From Candidatus Hadersleviella danica (lineage in GTDB: Bacteria > Chloroflexota > Anaerolineae > Promineifilales > Promineifilaceae), in NCBI GenBank assembly GCA_016711405.1, contig JADJSZ010000008.1:1-24406 (forward strand): a stretch of DNA of 24,406 nucleotides, read 5' to 3'. Made by a program: the position numbers and the translations under genes. Below are positions 23,368-24,406 of the stretch, in pieces (position 1 is the first letter of the stretch; each line of letters opens with the position of its first letter). The notes beneath the pieces are model-generated. The model saw only the letters and a list, made by a program, of their open reading frames with translations, made no database searches and had not been told where the DNA came from.

Positions 23368-24406
23368 TTACTCCTCTTCGTAAGCCGAATCTTCGTGGCG
23401 GTATTTGGTGTACTTGAAATCAACCAGTAGCTGGGTAGGATCTTGCGGATCGGTTACCTCAAAAGTGAGGGTTAAAGCCCGCACATTGAGCTGGTTTTGG
23501 GTGATAATCAACTTGGCCACAGGGTCGGGCATAATGTCGTTGCGTTGACCATTGCTATAACCAGTGGTGCCATCGGCTCTGGTATAAGATTCGCACGGCC
23601 ATGGGGGCGGGGTTGCCGTTAACGTACAGCCATAGGCATAGGGGCTGTCGTTGAATTTGTCCATCACCGCTTGCAAATGGGGTTGTTCATCGCTAATCGG
23701 AAAGCGAGGGTAGCTTCCACAGTCAGTTCTTCGTAGGGGACGCTTGGCAAATCGCTGTGCCCTTCTTGGGGCATAATATCTTGGGCAACTTCTTGCTCGG
23801 CCGAACTTTACCAGATATTCGGGCGAACCCCATCCAGTTGGAAATCCACATGAGGAGATGAACAGCATGGCACGCTCAGGCCAACCCGTCGGTCGCCATA
23901 GCGTCGGCTACGGCCGACTTCCACGTAGGGCATGATGAAGAAGGAGACAGCCAAGCCTGGAATGAAGGCAAAGGCAATCGCCTCTTTCGAAGCCAGTTTG
24001 AGCCACCCTTGCGACCATGAGAGATACCAAGGCGCAACCACATGGAGCGGGGGTAATTAAGGGGTTGGCATGACTTTCAATTTTGGCGGTGAAGAAGAAG
24101 ACCGAACCGCCGACTAAGGCAAGAGTTGTGAGAGCCGCCCACATCATTTCGCTGGTAAAAATGTCGAGGTAAGGAAAACCGCTCATCTTTGGGGAGCGCT
24201 TGGCCGTATCTTCGCCCATCCGCTTTCGCGGCTGGGGGAGAGAAAGTGCCATACAGAACGACTTTATAGTAATGAACAAAGATGAAGATGCCTTGTAATA
24301 AGCGGCAAAAGGAGAACGTGCAGGAGGTAGGAAGGGAGCAACCCACCGCACCAATGACGGGCGCAACCTCTGAGCAAGAGGTTAATGTTCTTGCCGACGA
24401 AGGCGG
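23368..24406 (-). CDS. Cytochrome b (bc/b6-type complex), partial and frameshifted, with a long C-terminal extension
   Basis: The gene enters from the right edge. From 24406 downward the joined frames read NINLLLRG, then LLHVLLLPLIT and GIFIFVHYYKVVLYG, matching helix D of cytochrome b with its two haem-ligand His. After a loop come FTSEMMWAALTTLALVGGSV, HANPLITPAP, APWYLSWSQGWLKLASKEAI, GLAVSFFIMPYVEVG and a last TM near MLFIS, as in the C-terminal/subunit IV part. About 150 further residues follow the last TM (including DEQPHLQAVMDKFNDSPYAY, TLTFEVTDPQDPTQLLVDFK and KYRHEDSAYEEE), an unusual soluble tail. At least five frame changes. It acts in quinol oxidation with the downstream cytochrome c; a Rieske partner would be expected beyond the window. 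Confidence 0.75.

Overview
The window looks like a long-read contig from a mesophilic member of the Chloroflexota (Anaerolineae-like). This is inferred from the gene content and base composition and was not tested by phylogeny. Supporting content includes a GT39-type glycosyltransferase with the C-terminal domain common in that phylum, a split methylmalonyl-CoA mutase, lutABC, a cytochrome b/c pair and GC-rich coding sequence. Most genes carry one or more single-base frameshifts. Many of those I could localise lie in homopolymers (C5/C6, G3/G4, A6/A7), so uncorrected sequencing error is likelier than mass decay. I rebuilt products by joining frames, and coordinates of broken genes give the inferred full extent.

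Layout. 1-304 (-): start of an unidentified gene running off the left edge. 485-2395 (+): badly broken GT39 membrane glycosyltransferase with repeat arrays inside it. 2463-2967 GNAT acetyltransferase and 2997-3481 DinB-like protein. 3580-7227: acyl-CoA block of methylmalonyl-CoA mutase large subunit, a tiny membrane protein, methylmalonyl-CoA epimerase and a thiolase, which together suggest propionyl-CoA/branched-chain or fatty-acid handling. 7314-8550 HI0933/BaiN-like flavoprotein, 8597-9749 class V aminotransferase (isopenicillin N epimerase-like), 9850-10900 FkbM methyltransferase. 10923-12006 (-) PAS histidine kinase. 12159-14846 lutABC, a lactate-oxidation iron-sulfur complex. 14897-15380 Rieske-like protein lacking histidine ligands. 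15505-16590 mutY. 16704-18870 multi-TM sensor kinase whose phospho-acceptor His seems to be missing. 18930-19781 (-) PIG-L deacetylase, divergent from moaC (19813-20292). 20374-21068 metallo-beta-lactamase-fold hydrolase. 21165-22176 conserved protein of unknown function. 22676-24406 (-): cytochrome b (partial) followed by a membrane-anchored cytochrome c, a bc/b6-type electron-transfer module. Two strong bidirectional terminators lie in the 500-bp gap at 22177-22675. I see no tRNA, rRNA, CRISPR array or transposase.

The most striking signal is not a gene. Nearly every intergenic gap is built of short tandem repeats with a 7-bp (sometimes 8-bp) period, and the unit differs from gap to gap (TTATTGG, CAATCCA, GCCGTAA, GTCCCTA, ACTTTTC, AGCTAGTC, GAGGAGCA and others). 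They resemble the STRR heptamer repeats of heterocystous cyanobacteria. They often start at or across the upstream stop codon and end just before the next ATG, commonly through a run of C in place of a Shine-Dalgarno site. Several encode the last residues of proteins, and several are arranged head-to-head so that they can fold as hairpins. A second genome-scale signal is extreme enrichment of CGGCCG/GGCCGT in coding sequence, reminiscent of HIP1 in cyanobacteria.
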